Source: Microbacterium sp. CFH 31415
Lineage (GTDB): Bacteria; Actinomycetota; Actinomycetes; Actinomycetales; Microbacteriaceae
NCBI RefSeq assembly: GCF_022538185.1
Contig: NZ_JAKYXC010000004.1
Coordinates: forward strand, 1 to 64,000
Reading direction: 5' to 3'
Length of the DNA stretch: 64,000 bases
The translations under genes and the position numbers were made by a program. Positions 8,717-17,090 of this stretch are shown one piece after another (positions within the stretch are counted from its first letter, which is position 1; every line of letters starts with the position of its first letter). The notes under the pieces are model-generated. The model was not told where the DNA came from, did not search any database, and was given only the letters and a program-made list of their open reading frames with translations.

Positions 8717-8869
8717 TCAGTGGGCGAGTGCCAGCGCAGGTGTCTCGGGGACCACCGGCACGAACGTGCCGCGTGCGCGGCGGGGTCCGTTGCGACGGGC
8801 GGCGCGGTGGCGTTCGCGACGAAGCTTCGCCGTCACCGCTGCCATCATGAGCTCGATGTGCTCGTGCAT
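8717..8869 (-). CDS. 50-aa basic small protein with sequestered RBS
   Basis: A candidate small gene of unknown function: MHEHIELMMAAVTAKLRRE followed by an Arg-rich stretch (RHRAARRNGPRRARG) and a hydrophobic Pro/Val tail. The predicted N-terminal amphipathic helix and basic middle suggest a nucleic-acid or membrane-contacting peptide. AGGAGA lies 5-6 nt upstream of the ATG, an excellent ribosome-binding site, but it is the 3' arm of a perfect 12-bp hairpin (8876-8905). It lies between the cyclase-family gene (65 nt upstream) and menC (36 nt downstream) on the same strand, so it could be translated as a regulated or leader ORF. Confidence 0.6.
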   Translation of the reverse strand: MHEHIELMMAAVTAKLRRERHRAARRNGPRRARGTFVPVVPETPALALAH

Positions 8870-8875
8870 GATCGT

Positions 8876-8905
8876 CTCCTCTTCTGCGTTGCTGCAGAAG
8901 AGGAG
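8876..8905 (-). promoter_or_regulatory. 12-bp perfect hairpin sequestering an RBS
   Basis: CTCCTCTTCTGC and GCAGAAGAGGAG pair perfectly around a 6-nt loop. On the minus strand the 3' arm contains AGGAG, the ribosome-binding site of the 50-aa ORF starting at 8869. No U-run follows, so it looks more like a translational gate than a terminator. Confidence 0.7.
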
Positions 8906-8934
8906 CGCACGAGCGTCGCGCTGATACGTCGATG

Positions 8935-9852
8935 TCAGTCGGGGATCTCGGCGAACGCCCGAACCGGGAAGGTGCCGAACCCCTCGACGGCGGGCGGAGC
9001 CGCAGTGAAGCGGGCTCCGCGGGGCGGAAGCGAGCCGAGGTTCGTGAGGTGCTCGACGACGTGCACCCCGGCACCCAGCAGCAGCGAGTGCGCAGGGCGT
9101 TCCCCGCCCGACTCGGTGTCGTCGATGTTGAGCGAGTCGATGCCGACGAGCACGGCACCGGAGTCGATGAGCCATTGGGCGCCTTCGCCAGTGAGGAACG
9201 GGGCGCCCGAGCCGTACTCGGGCCGACCGAACCAGCGGTCCCAGCCGGTGTGGAGCAGCACGGCCGCGCCGCGCACATCGCGATCGGCGAGGGTGGCGGC
9301 CCGGATTCCGCGGCGCTCAGGCGCCCACGCGTCCTCGAGGTGGAAGACCTCGGCGCGCAGTCCGACCAGCGAGGCCAGGTCGAGACCGGCGAGGTCGGAG
9401 CCGTCCGCGTAGCGGTGGAACGGGCTGTCGAGGTAGGTGCCGGTGTTGCCGATCATCGTGAGGATGTCCATCGCGAACTCCGTGCCCGGTGCGTAGCGCG
9501 CACGGGAGTCCTCGCGGGTCAGGTGCGGCGTGATCGTCGGCGCGGGCAGCCCCGGATACGTCACCAGCCCGGCGCGGATCGGATGACTGAGATCGACCAC
9601 CCGTGTGCCCACGCCGGTCGCGGCCGCGGAAGCCACGCCTCGGCTGCCGCGGTGCTCCTCCTCGACCACGCGCAGCCCGCGCAGCTCGACCTCATCGACG
9701 AGCGCCAGGCCGAGATGCTGCACCAGCAGCCGGCCGATCTCGTCCTCGGAGGCATCGGCGGACGGCAGGTCGAGGCGGAAGCCGGTGCCGGCGAGTGCTC
9801 CCCCGTTGGCGAAGCGGATGTCGAAGTCGAAGTGGGCGCGATACTCGGGCAT
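8935..9852 (-). CDS. cyclase-family (kynurenine-formamidase-like) protein with N-terminal extension
   Basis: A 305-aa protein. Residues from about 88 match the metal-dependent cyclase/formamidase family: VVDLSHPI, then residues 135-146 (GNTGTYLDSPFH), then HTGWD and GIDSLNIDD. Relative to the family's HxGTHxDxPxH metal motif the first two histidines are Asn136 and Tyr140, while Asp142 and His146 remain, so metal chemistry may differ. The first 85 residues are an added domain I do not recognise. TAGGCT (9859-9864) precedes the ATG by 6 nt. Substrate unknown; family members open amide or lactone-type bonds. Confidence 0.82.
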   Translation of the reverse strand: MPEYRAHFDFDIRFANGGALAGTGFRLDLPSADASEDEIGRLLVQHLGLALVDEVELRGLRVVEEEHRGSRGVASAAATGVGTRVVDLSHPIRAGLVTYPGLPAPTITPHLTREDSRARYAPGTEFAMDILTMIGNTGTYLDSPFHRYADGSDLAGLDLASLVGLRAEVFHLEDAWAPERRGIRAATLADRDVRGAAVLLHTGWDRWFGRPEYGSGAPFLTGEGAQWLIDSGAVLVGIDSLNIDDTESGGERPAHSLLLGAGVHVVEHLTNLGSLPPRGARFTAAPPAVEGFGTFPVRAFAEIPD

Positions 9853-9930
9853 GTCGCGAGCCTAGAACCGAGCGGATGCCTTCGACTGCCGCATCCCGTC
9901 GGATTCCCGCCGTTCCGCGCGTGACCCCCC

Positions 9931-10647
9931 TCAGCGCCTCGCGACGAACAGATACCCGCGCTCGTCGTCGAAGCCGCCGATGCGCATGCCGTCGGCGATG
10001 TTGCGCATGATCTCGTCGCGCACGCGCACGCGCCAGGCCGCAGCGTCCGCCGGATCGGTGCGCCGCAGCGACTCGATGTCGTGCGGCACCGCGACCGACG
10101 CCACCACCCGATCGTCCTCCGGCGTCGGCACCGGCGGCGCAGCGAGCGCCCACGACACCATGATCCGGTCGGTCTCATCACCGCGGTTGATGCCGTCGTC
10201 CATCGCGCCGTAGTGGTTGACGAGGTACTCGGTCACGCGCGTGCCGAGCGTGCACAGGTTGAAGTGCGCGTTGCGGGCGACCAGCGGGTCGAACGTCCAG
10301 GTGATGTGGCCGACCTCGCGGGCCAGCGCCCACTCCCGCTGATGCTGCTTGAGCAGCCTGCCGAGGCCCCGGCTCTGCAGGCCCGGCACGACTCCGGTGA
10401 TGTGACTGTGCATGGTGCGCGCGGCGGGCGGCGCGAAGAAGCCGACGGAGGCCCCGACCATGCGCCCGCCCTCGTACAGGCCGACGGCGTAATTGCCGGA
10501 GTGAGCCAGCGCGCGGAGCAGATTCGGCGGCATCCCGCCGCGGTCGCCGCCCCACACCTCGGCGAGCACGTGAGACGCGGTGTGGACGGCGTCGATCGTG
10601 TCGAGGGCGTGGATGTCGATGCCCGGCGGGGTCGCGGAGTCGGCCAT
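9931..10647 (-). CDS. GNAT-superfamily acetyltransferase
   Basis: A 238-aa predicted cytoplasmic N-acyltransferase of the large COG3375 type. The acetyl-CoA-binding region is visible as HITGVVPGLQSRGLGRLLKQHQREWAL, and ITWTFDPLVARNAHFNLCTLG is typical of this subgroup. The acceptor is not known. The ATG at 10647 lies 6 nt after TACCGT (10654-10659), supporting a leaderless start; the frame is open far upstream but has no coding character there. Divergent from the MFS gene at 10699, with only 51 nt between starts, so both promoters overlap. Confidence 0.85.
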   Translation of the reverse strand: MADSATPPGIDIHALDTIDAVHTASHVLAEVWGGDRGGMPPNLLRALAHSGNYAVGLYEGGRMVGASVGFFAPPAARTMHSHITGVVPGLQSRGLGRLLKQHQREWALAREVGHITWTFDPLVARNAHFNLCTLGTRVTEYLVNHYGAMDDGINRGDETDRIMVSWALAAPPVPTPEDDRVVASVAVPHDIESLRRTDPADAAAWRVRVRDEIMRNIADGMRIGGFDDERGYLFVARR

Positions 10648-10698
10648 GCGATCACGGTACTCCGGCCCGGGCGGTCCTCGCGCGGATAGCCTGGACGG

Positions 10699-12141
10699 AT
10701 GCGCGCGCGGGATGAGGACGACAGAAGAAGACTCACCCGGATGCCGCGCCAGGGCGCCATCGTGGCGGTCCTGGCCATCGCCGGCCTCGCCTCGTCCTTC
10801 ATGTTCACGCTGGTCGTGCCGATCCAGTCGAAGCTGCCTGAGCTGCTCGACGCGAGCCGGGAGGACACCGCGTGGGTCGTGACCTCGACCCTGCTCGCCG
10901 CGGCGATCATCACCCCCATCTCGGGCCGGCTCGGCGACATGTACGGCAAGCGGCGCATCGTCCTCGTGCTGCTCGCACTGCTGGTGGTGGGATCGGTGAT
11001 CGCCGCTCTCTCGCCCGGCATCGTCGGCATCATCGTCGGCCGTACCCTGCAGGGGGCGGTCGTGGGCGTCGTGCCGCTCGGCATCTCGATCCTGCGCGAC
11101 GTGCTGCACGAGAAGCGCGTCGACACCGCGATCGCCCTCATCAGTGCGACGCTGGGGGTCGGCGGCGCTCTCGGCCTGCCGATCAGCGCGTTCATCACCG
11201 AGCGCAGCGACTGGCACGTGCTGTTCTGGGTCGCCGCGGGCCTCGGAGCGGTGGTGTTCGCACTCGTGCTGTGGATCGTTCCGGTGAGCGTGCTGCGCAC
11301 CGCCGGCAGGTTCGACTTCGTCGGCGCGGCCGGTCTGAGCCTCGGTCTGCTCGGGATCCTGCTGGCGATCTCGCGCGGGAACGAGTGGGGCTGGCTCTCG
11401 CCGCCGGTGCTCGCTCTCGGCGTCGGCGGCCTGGTCGTGCTTCTGGCCTGGGGCTGGTTCGAGCTGCGCATCGCCGAACCCCTCCTCGACCTCCGCGTCG
11501 CCGCGCGGCGCCCGGTGCTGCTGACCAACATCGCCTCGGTCGCGATGGGCTTCTCGCTCTTCGCGTCGAACGTCGTCTACCCGCAGATGCTCGAACTGCC
11601 CGTCGCCACCGGCGGCTTCGGCCTCTCGCTCCTGGCCGCGAGCCTCGTCGTGATGCCCGCGGGCATCGTGATGATGGTGCTCTCACCGTTCTCCGGCCGG
11701 ATGGCCCGCACGGTCGGACCCAAGCTGCTGCTCGTGCTCGGCGCGATCTCGCTCATCGCCGCGTACGGGTTCACCCTGCTGTTCTCGTCGGAGGTGTGGC
11801 ACCTGGTCGTGGCGAACTTCCTCATCGGCGCCGGCATCGGCTTCGGCTACGCGGCGATGCCGATGCTGATCATGCGGTCGGTGCCGCAGTCCGAGACCGG
11901 CGCCTCCAACGGACTCAACGCGCTCTTCCGCTCGCTCGGCACCAGTACCGCCGCCGCCATCGTCGGCGCAGTGCTGGCGACCTTCACCGTGTCGTACGAG
12001 GGCACTCCCGTGCCGTCAGCCACCGGCTTCCAGCTCTCGTTCCTGCTCGGAGGCGCCGCGGCCGTCATCGCGTTCGTCGTCGCCCTCTTCATCCCGCGGC
12101 ACCGCTCGGCCCAGGAGCGGCACCCCTCTCTCCCGGAGTGA
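10699..12141 (+). CDS. MFS drug:H+ antiporter (DHA2/EmrB-like)
   Basis: A 480-aa inner-membrane exporter. Residues from about 18 show the MFS pattern: a first helix with VVPIQSKLPELL, the loop motif A GRLGDMYGKRRI, and motif C-like GRTLQGAVVGVVPLGISIL. About 14 hydrophobic segments follow, as in the DHA2 family, ending with a charged tail. Substrate unknown. TAGCCT (10687-10692) precedes the ATG by 6 nt, so the mRNA is probably leaderless; an alternative ATG is at 10741. Divergently paired with the GNAT gene. Confidence 0.9.
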   Translation: MRARDEDDRRRLTRMPRQGAIVAVLAIAGLASSFMFTLVVPIQSKLPELLDASREDTAWVVTSTLLAAAIITPISGRLGDMYGKRRIVLVLLALLVVGSVIAALSPGIVGIIVGRTLQGAVVGVVPLGISILRDVLHEKRVDTAIALISATLGVGGALGLPISAFITERSDWHVLFWVAAGLGAVVFALVLWIVPVSVLRTAGRFDFVGAAGLSLGLLGILLAISRGNEWGWLSPPVLALGVGGLVVLLAWGWFELRIAEPLLDLRVAARRPVLLTNIASVAMGFSLFASNVVYPQMLELPVATGGFGLSLLAASLVVMPAGIVMMVLSPFSGRMARTVGPKLLLVLGAISLIAAYGFTLLFSSEVWHLVVANFLIGAGIGFGYAAMPMLIMRSVPQSETGASNGLNALFRSLGTSTAAAIVGAVLATFTVSYEGTPVPSATGFQLSFLLGGAAAVIAFVVALFIPRHRSAQERHPSLPE

Positions 12142-12217
12142 CCGTGGGCCCACTGTCGAGCGCGGTGGCGGGCCGCTAGCCTGACGTCATCCACCGGGGG
12201 CGGCGACGGGAGCGATG

Positions 12218-13819
12218 ATGGGCGAGCGCGACGAACGGGATCCGGAGCAGGTGCCGGTCGGGGCGCCGGACGGGGCGACCGCGGCCGGGGCCGAGGCATC
12301 CGCCACCACTTCCGGCTCCGTCGCCGCAGAGCGCAGCGGCACCGACGCGGCCGCCACAGCGGGCCCAGGCGATCACGACACGCGTTTCTTCGGACAGCCG
12401 TGGTCCCTCGTCCACATCTTCTTCGTGGAGATGTGGGAGCGGTTCAGCTTCTACGGCATGCAGGGGATCCTGCTGCTGTACATGTACTACTCCGTGACCG
12501 AGGGCGGGCTCGGGATGCCGGAGGCCACGGCCGCGGGGATCGTCGGCGCCTACGGCGGCACGGTGTATCTCTCGACGATCCTCGGGGCATGGGTCGCCGA
12601 CCGGCTGCTCGGTTCGGAGCGGGTGCTGTTCTACAGCGCGATCGTCATCATGGCGGGGCACATCGCGCTCTCGCTGATCCCGGGGTACTGGGGCCTGGGT
12701 GTCGGCCTCATCCTCGTCGCGGTCGGATCGGGAGGCTTGAAGGCGAATGCGACGGCGGTCGTCGGCACGCTCTACGCCTCCGACGACACGCGACGCGACG
12801 CCGGGTTCTCGCTGTTCTACCTCGGCATCAACCTGGGCGCGTTCCTCGGGCCGATCCTCACCGGCTGGGCGCAGGTGACGTGGGGCTTCCACGCCGGCTT
12901 CCTGCTCGCAGCGATCGGCATGGCCGCCGGTCTGATCCAGTACTCGTTCGGCCGGCGCGGCCTGCCCAAGGATGCGAGCGTCGTGGCCAACCCGCTGCCG
13001 CGCAACCGCTACGGGCTGTGGGTGGGAGTCGCCGCCGGCGCCGTGCTCGTGATCGTCGCCCTCGTGCTCCTGCAGGTGATCCGCGCCGACAACCTCGCGC
13101 AGGTCGTCATCCTGATCACGGTGGTCGCGGCCGTCGCGTACTTCGCCGTGATCCTGTCGTCGCGGGCCATCTCGTCGCTCGAGCGATCGCGGGTGCTCGG
13201 ATTCATCCCGCTGTTCCTCGTGAGCGTCGCGTTCTGGTCGCTGTACCAGCAGCAGTTCACCGTGCTGACGATCTACTCCGACAAGCAGCTGGACCGCACC
13301 GTCTTCGGCATCGAGCTGCCGCCGTCGGTCATCCAGTCGATCAACCCGATCTTCATCATCATCCTGTCGGGCGTGTTCGCCGCCCTCTGGACGAAGCTCG
13401 GCGCGCGGCAGCCATCCACGCCCGTGAAGTTCGGCCTCGCGTCGATCATCATGGGCATCGCGTTCCTGCTCTTCCTGCCCTTCACCGGCGGGGCGCCGAA
13501 CTCGACCCCCATGCTGGCGATCGTGGGAATCCTGTTCGTCTTCACCGTCGCCGAGCTGCTGCTCTCGCCCGTCGGGCTGTCGGTGACGACGAAGCTGGCG
13601 CCGACCCGCTTCCACACTCAGATGGTGGCGCTGTTCTTCCTCTCGGTTGCCCTCGGCACGTCGATCGCGGGCTGGCTGGCGAGCTTCTACGACCCCGAGA
13701 ACGACCCGCAGGGCGAGGTGCCGTACTTCCTCACACTGGGCCTCATCGCGATCGCGGTCGGCGCCGTGCTGCTCGTGTTCGTGAAGCCGGTCCTCAAACT
13801 GATGAGGGGCGTGCGCTGA
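12218..13819 (+). CDS. POT-family proton-dependent oligopeptide transporter
   Basis: A 533-aa inner-membrane importer of di/tripeptides driven by protons. A long Ala/Thr-rich cytoplasmic N-terminus of about 50 residues precedes the diagnostic POT motif EMWERFSFYGM (ExxERFxYYG family). Then come GAWVADRLLG and FSLFYLGINLGAFLGP, the second POT signature. Two ATG codons are adjacent (12215, 12218); the second has the better spacing to GGGAG. TAGCCT at 12177-12182 could serve as the -10 with a short leader. The stop codon lies inside the loop of a strong terminator hairpin. Confidence 0.93.
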   Translation: MGERDERDPEQVPVGAPDGATAAGAEASATTSGSVAAERSGTDAAATAGPGDHDTRFFGQPWSLVHIFFVEMWERFSFYGMQGILLLYMYYSVTEGGLGMPEATAAGIVGAYGGTVYLSTILGAWVADRLLGSERVLFYSAIVIMAGHIALSLIPGYWGLGVGLILVAVGSGGLKANATAVVGTLYASDDTRRDAGFSLFYLGINLGAFLGPILTGWAQVTWGFHAGFLLAAIGMAAGLIQYSFGRRGLPKDASVVANPLPRNRYGLWVGVAAGAVLVIVALVLLQVIRADNLAQVVILITVVAAVAYFAVILSSRAISSLERSRVLGFIPLFLVSVAFWSLYQQQFTVLTIYSDKQLDRTVFGIELPPSVIQSINPIFIIILSGVFAALWTKLGARQPSTPVKFGLASIIMGIAFLLFLPFTGGAPNSTPMLAIVGILFVFTVAELLLSPVGLSVTTKLAPTRFHTQMVALFFLSVALGTSIAGWLASFYDPENDPQGEVPYFLTLGLIAIAVGAVLLVFVKPVLKLMRGVR

Positions 13820-13832
13820 CGCACGCCCCTCA
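13803..13832 (+). terminator. hairpin terminator embracing the transporter stop codon
   Basis: TGAGGGGCGTGCG pairs with CGCACGCCCCTCA around the 4-nt loop CTGA, whose TGA is the stop codon of the POT gene. A 13-bp perfect stem. It also faces the convergent SRPBCC gene and may act in both directions. Confidence 0.8.
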
Positions 13833-13856
13833 CAGGCTCACTGGCCGAACCGCCGA

Positions 13857-14423
13857 TCAGACGCGGTCGCCATCCGAGGAGTGGGGGCTGGAGGGCTGTG
13901 CGGCTGCCGGGGAATCGGCGCCGTAGCCGCCGCTCATCGCCTCGGCATCGCGCTCGGTGACTCCGTCGTGCACTTCGCCGCGCCAGCCGCCGGTCTCGCG
14001 GCCGCGCTCCTCGATGAACGACTGGAAGCGCTTGAGGTCGGCCTCGGCCTGGCGCTCGTCGAGGTCGAGGGCAGCGCCCACCTTCTCGACGAACGTCTCG
14101 GGCAGCCACATCATCTCGAGATCGACGTGCGTGCCGCCATCGGCGTTCGGGCGGAACGCGACGCGGCCGGTGTGGGTCTTGCCGTCGATGCTCGCCCAGG
14201 CGATGAGCTGGTCGGGTACCTGCTCGGTGATCTCCGCCTCGAACTCACGGCGCACGCCGCCGACGCTCACGACCCACCGCGTGCGGGTGTCGTCGAGCTG
14301 CGTGACCTCCTTCACGGCGTGCAGGAAGCTCGGGAACGACTCGAACTGCGTCCACTGGTTGTACACGGGCCGGATCGGCGCATCGACGTCGATATCGGCG
14401 CTCATGGTGCTGGTCTTGGCCAT
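13857..14423 (-). CDS. SRPBCC (START-like) family protein
   Basis: A 188-aa cytoplasmic protein with the polyketide-cyclase/START fold: SADIDVDAPIRPVYNQWTQFESFP is the classic N-terminal strand-helix, followed by strands around TRWVVSVGGVRREFEAEI and GTHVDLEMMWLPETF. A disordered, charged tail of about 50 residues (ERGRETGGWRGEV to SSDGDRV) follows. Such proteins bind hydrophobic ligands; the ligand is unknown. ATG 14423 is chosen because AGGGAGG precedes it by 5 nt; an upstream in-frame ATG at 14453 lacks support. Confidence 0.85.
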   Translation of the reverse strand: MAKTSTMSADIDVDAPIRPVYNQWTQFESFPSFLHAVKEVTQLDDTRTRWVVSVGGVRREFEAEITEQVPDQLIAWASIDGKTHTGRVAFRPNADGGTHVDLEMMWLPETFVEKVGAALDLDERQAEADLKRFQSFIEERGRETGGWRGEVHDGVTERDAEAMSGGYGADSPAAAQPSSPHSSDGDRV

Positions 14424-14551
14424 GGTTCCTCCCTGGATCTGCGGTTCGACCACGCTAGGCGCACCGGCACACGAGCCGGAGGGGGTTGACGATCGCCGTC
14501 CGGGCGTCTATCCGCGTCACGGGCCCCGCGACGACAGGGCAGAATCGATGC

Positions 14552-15433
14552 ATGGCCGCCCACAGCCCGCATCTGCTTCCCGACCACGCCTGCCTCATCG
14601 TCCACGGCAGCGACCGGCCCGGGATCGTGGCCGCGGTGTCGGCCCTCATCACGCGCAACCAGGGCAACATCGTCGCGTTCGACCAGTACTCCGACGACCC
14701 GACCGGCGGCGCGTACTTCCAGCGGGTCGTGTTCCACCGGCCCGACCTCGCCGCGGCCATGCCCGGGATCGAGGCCGACCTCACCCGCACCCTCGGCGAG
14801 GGCTTCGACCTCGAGTGGACGATCACCGACCAGTCCGTGCCGAAGCGCATGGCGATCCTCGCGTCGAAGCAGGACCACTGCCTGCTCGACCTGCTGTGGC
14901 GTCACCGCCGCGGCGACCTGCCGGTCACGATCCCGATGGTCATCTCGAATCACACCACCTCCGCCGACGACGTGCGCTCGTTCGGGGTGCCGTTCTTCCA
15001 TGTGCCCTCCACACCGGGGCCCGACAAGTCGGCGTCGGAGGCTGAGATCGTCAAGCTGCTCGCCGGCAACGTCGACTTCGTGGTGCTCGCGCGGTACATG
15101 CAGATCCTGTCGGCCGACTTCCTCGAGAAGCTCGGGGTGCCGGTGATCAACATCCACCACTCGTTCCTCCCCGCCTTCATCGGTGCGGAGCCGTACAAGA
15201 AGGCGAAGGAGCGCGGCGTCAAGCTGATCGGCGCGACCTCGCACTACGTGACCGACGACCTCGACGAGGGCCCGATCATCGACCAGGACACCATCCGCGT
15301 GACGCACGGCGACTCGGTGGCCGAGCTCGCCCGCCGCGGAGCGGACGTCGAGCGCCAGGTGCTCTCGCGCGCCGTGCTGTGGCACGCGCAGGACCGCGTG
15401 ATCCGCCACGGCAACCACACCATCGTCTTCTGA
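14552..15433 (+). CDS. purU: formyltetrahydrofolate deformylase
   Basis: Hydrolyses 10-formyl-THF to THF and formate, supplying formate and balancing one-carbon pools. The 293-aa product has an N-terminal ACT domain (CLIVHGSDRPGIVAAVSALI) and a formyltransferase-type catalytic domain. That domain carries VISNHTT, INIHHSFLPAFIGAEPY (catalytic His region) and HYVTDDLDEGPIIDQD (catalytic Asp). ATG 14552 lies 6 nt after CAGAAT (14540-14545), and homology begins there, not at the upstream in-frame ATG 14486. Length is normal. Convergent with the sulfatase-fold gene 13 nt downstream. Confidence 0.96.
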   Translation: MAAHSPHLLPDHACLIVHGSDRPGIVAAVSALITRNQGNIVAFDQYSDDPTGGAYFQRVVFHRPDLAAAMPGIEADLTRTLGEGFDLEWTITDQSVPKRMAILASKQDHCLLDLLWRHRRGDLPVTIPMVISNHTTSADDVRSFGVPFFHVPSTPGPDKSASEAEIVKLLAGNVDFVVLARYMQILSADFLEKLGVPVINIHHSFLPAFIGAEPYKKAKERGVKLIGATSHYVTDDLDEGPIIDQDTIRVTHGDSVAELARRGADVERQVLSRAVLWHAQDRVIRHGNHTIVF

Positions 15434-15446
15434 CCCGGGCCACCGT

Positions 15447-17090
15447 CTAGGGGCTGAAGGCGTCGATGAAGCGGTCTCGGAAGGCGTCCATGCGCCAGAC
15501 CGGCGCGGTGGCTGACGGGTGCACGCCGTCATCCCACCCCCACGACTCGATGTGCTCGAGCACGGCGGGATCCTGAGCGATGATCGTCACCGGAACCTCG
15601 CTGTTCGCGTCGTCGCCGCTGACGATGCGCGACGGCTGGTGGTCGCCGAGCACGATGAGCACGAGGTCGGACTGATCGAAGGTCGCGAGGTACGAGAACG
15701 TCGCCTCGAGCGAGTACGCGACGGACTCGGCGTAGAGCTGCCGCACGCGCCCGGGATCGCCCCAGACGGTGACAGCGGACTCGCCCACCTCCGGCTGCGA
15801 GGCGAACACGCGGCCGTCGCCGAGCTGCGACCACGGCACGATCTTCGGCAGCGGAGTCCACGGGGTGTGCGACGAGACGAGGTCGACCTCCGCCATGACC
15901 GGCCCGTCGTCGCCGGAGAGAGCGCGATCGTGGAAGGTCTGCCAGGTGTACTGGTCGGGCATCCTCGCGTACCCGAACGAGGGCCCGCGGTAGCCGAGGT
16001 TCCGGGCGTCGAGCACCGCGTCGAATCCGTAGAACGCCTCACCCTCCTCCCACTCGCGGTCGTTCGACGGCACCACCGCGAAGGTGCGCCACCCCGCGTC
16101 TCCGAATGCGCTGCTCAGCGTGATCCGGTCTTCCGTCATCAGTCGCGCGTACTTCGTCTGCGTGTCGACCCACACGCCGCTCTGCAGCGTCGCATGCGCG
16201 AGCCAGCTCACTCCGCCGAAGGTGGGCGAGGTCAGGAACGCGCTGCGCGCCGAGTATCCGCGGCGGGCGAGTACCGCGTCGCCCTCGTCGAGCACGCGGT
16301 CGACCGGCGCGGTGAAACCCGAGGGCTCCACGGCGACGCGGCCGTAGCTCTCGACGAACGCGATCACGACGTCCTTGCCGGCGAGCGCCGCGAACAGGTC
16401 GCCCGCGGCAGGTTCGAGCGAGTCCGAAGCGAGTGCGCGCTCGAATGCCGCCTGCTCACGCAGGCTGGCGACGGCGCGGGACGAAGACTCGACCAGGGCC
16501 TCGCCGGTCCGGGATGCCGCCACCGGCGCGCCCGGCACGAGCTGGGCACCCGCGAGAGAGCACACGATCCAGATGGCCGCCACGGCGGAGACCACGCCCC
16601 GGCCCCGGCGACCGTCGTGCGCGACGAGCGTCCCGACCCGCAGCGCGGCGGCGGCCAGCCCCCATCCGACGAGGGTGGCGACGGCCAGGATCAGCGCGAC
16701 GACCGACGCGGCTCCGACCGGACCCATCGCATCGGACACGACCCCGTACGCCGAGACGAGCGACCCGCCGTCCTCCGCAAGGCTGAACGGGCGATCGATC
16801 GTCGATTCGTAGGCGACGTCGAGAGCGGCCACGACGACGGCCACCACGACGATGGCGGCGTAGACGCCTGCGACGACCCGCCGCGCGAGCCGATGCGTGA
16901 CGGTGGCCAGCACGAGCACGACGACGATCGACTCGACGGGCACCGCCAGCAGCGCCCCCGACCCTTCGTCGCCGAGCGCACCGGGGACCAGCGGGGCGAC
17001 GACCAGCGTCGCGCACGCCAGGATCGTCAGCGCGGCGCTGCCGAGCCCCCCTCCGGCCGCACCGGCCCCGAGGTCACGCCCCGCCGCCAT
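15447..17090 (-). CDS. LtaS/sulfatase-fold membrane protein
   Basis: A 547-aa protein with five or so N-terminal transmembrane segments and a C-terminal extracellular alkaline-phosphatase-superfamily domain. Metal-site motifs are VIAFVESYGR, the presumed nucleophile region SPTFGGVSWLAHATLQSG, VSSHTPWTPLP and the GDHQP motif. This architecture is that of lipoteichoic-acid-synthase-like and phosphoglycerol/phosphoethanolamine transferases, which move a phospho-alcohol from lipid onto a glycan or lipid; true sulfatase activity is unlikely because no formylglycine CxPxR motif is seen. Last gene of the seven-gene operon; it overlaps the reductase gene by 17 bp. Confidence 0.85.
   Translation of the reverse strand: MAAGRDLGAGAAGGGLGSAALTILACATLVVAPLVPGALGDEGSGALLAVPVESIVVVLVLATVTHRLARRVVAGVYAAIVVVAVVVAALDVAYESTIDRPFSLAEDGGSLVSAYGVVSDAMGPVGAASVVALILAVATLVGWGLAAAALRVGTLVAHDGRRGRGVVSAVAAIWIVCSLAGAQLVPGAPVAASRTGEALVESSSRAVASLREQAAFERALASDSLEPAAGDLFAALAGKDVVIAFVESYGRVAVEPSGFTAPVDRVLDEGDAVLARRGYSARSAFLTSPTFGGVSWLAHATLQSGVWVDTQTKYARLMTEDRITLSSAFGDAGWRTFAVVPSNDREWEEGEAFYGFDAVLDARNLGYRGPSFGYARMPDQYTWQTFHDRALSGDDGPVMAEVDLVSSHTPWTPLPKIVPWSQLGDGRVFASQPEVGESAVTVWGDPGRVRQLYAESVAYSLEATFSYLATFDQSDLVLIVLGDHQPSRIVSGDDANSEVPVTIIAQDPAVLEHIESWGWDDGVHPSATAPVWRMDAFRDRFIDAFSP

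Noticed and set aside
8876..8905. Rho-independent terminator of the cyclase-family gene
   Set aside because: Stem is strong, but there is no U-run and its 3' arm is exactly the RBS of the next ORF, so a regulatory hairpin is the better reading; termination is not excluded.
14486..14552. N-terminal extension of purU from ATG 14486
   Set aside because: The extra residues have no family similarity, and the -10-like CAGAAT lies inside it, 6 nt before ATG 14552.
15447..17090. True sulfatase
   Set aside because: No CxPxR/SxPxR formylglycine motif; membrane helices plus GDHQP and SPTFGG point to an LtaS-like phospho-transferase.
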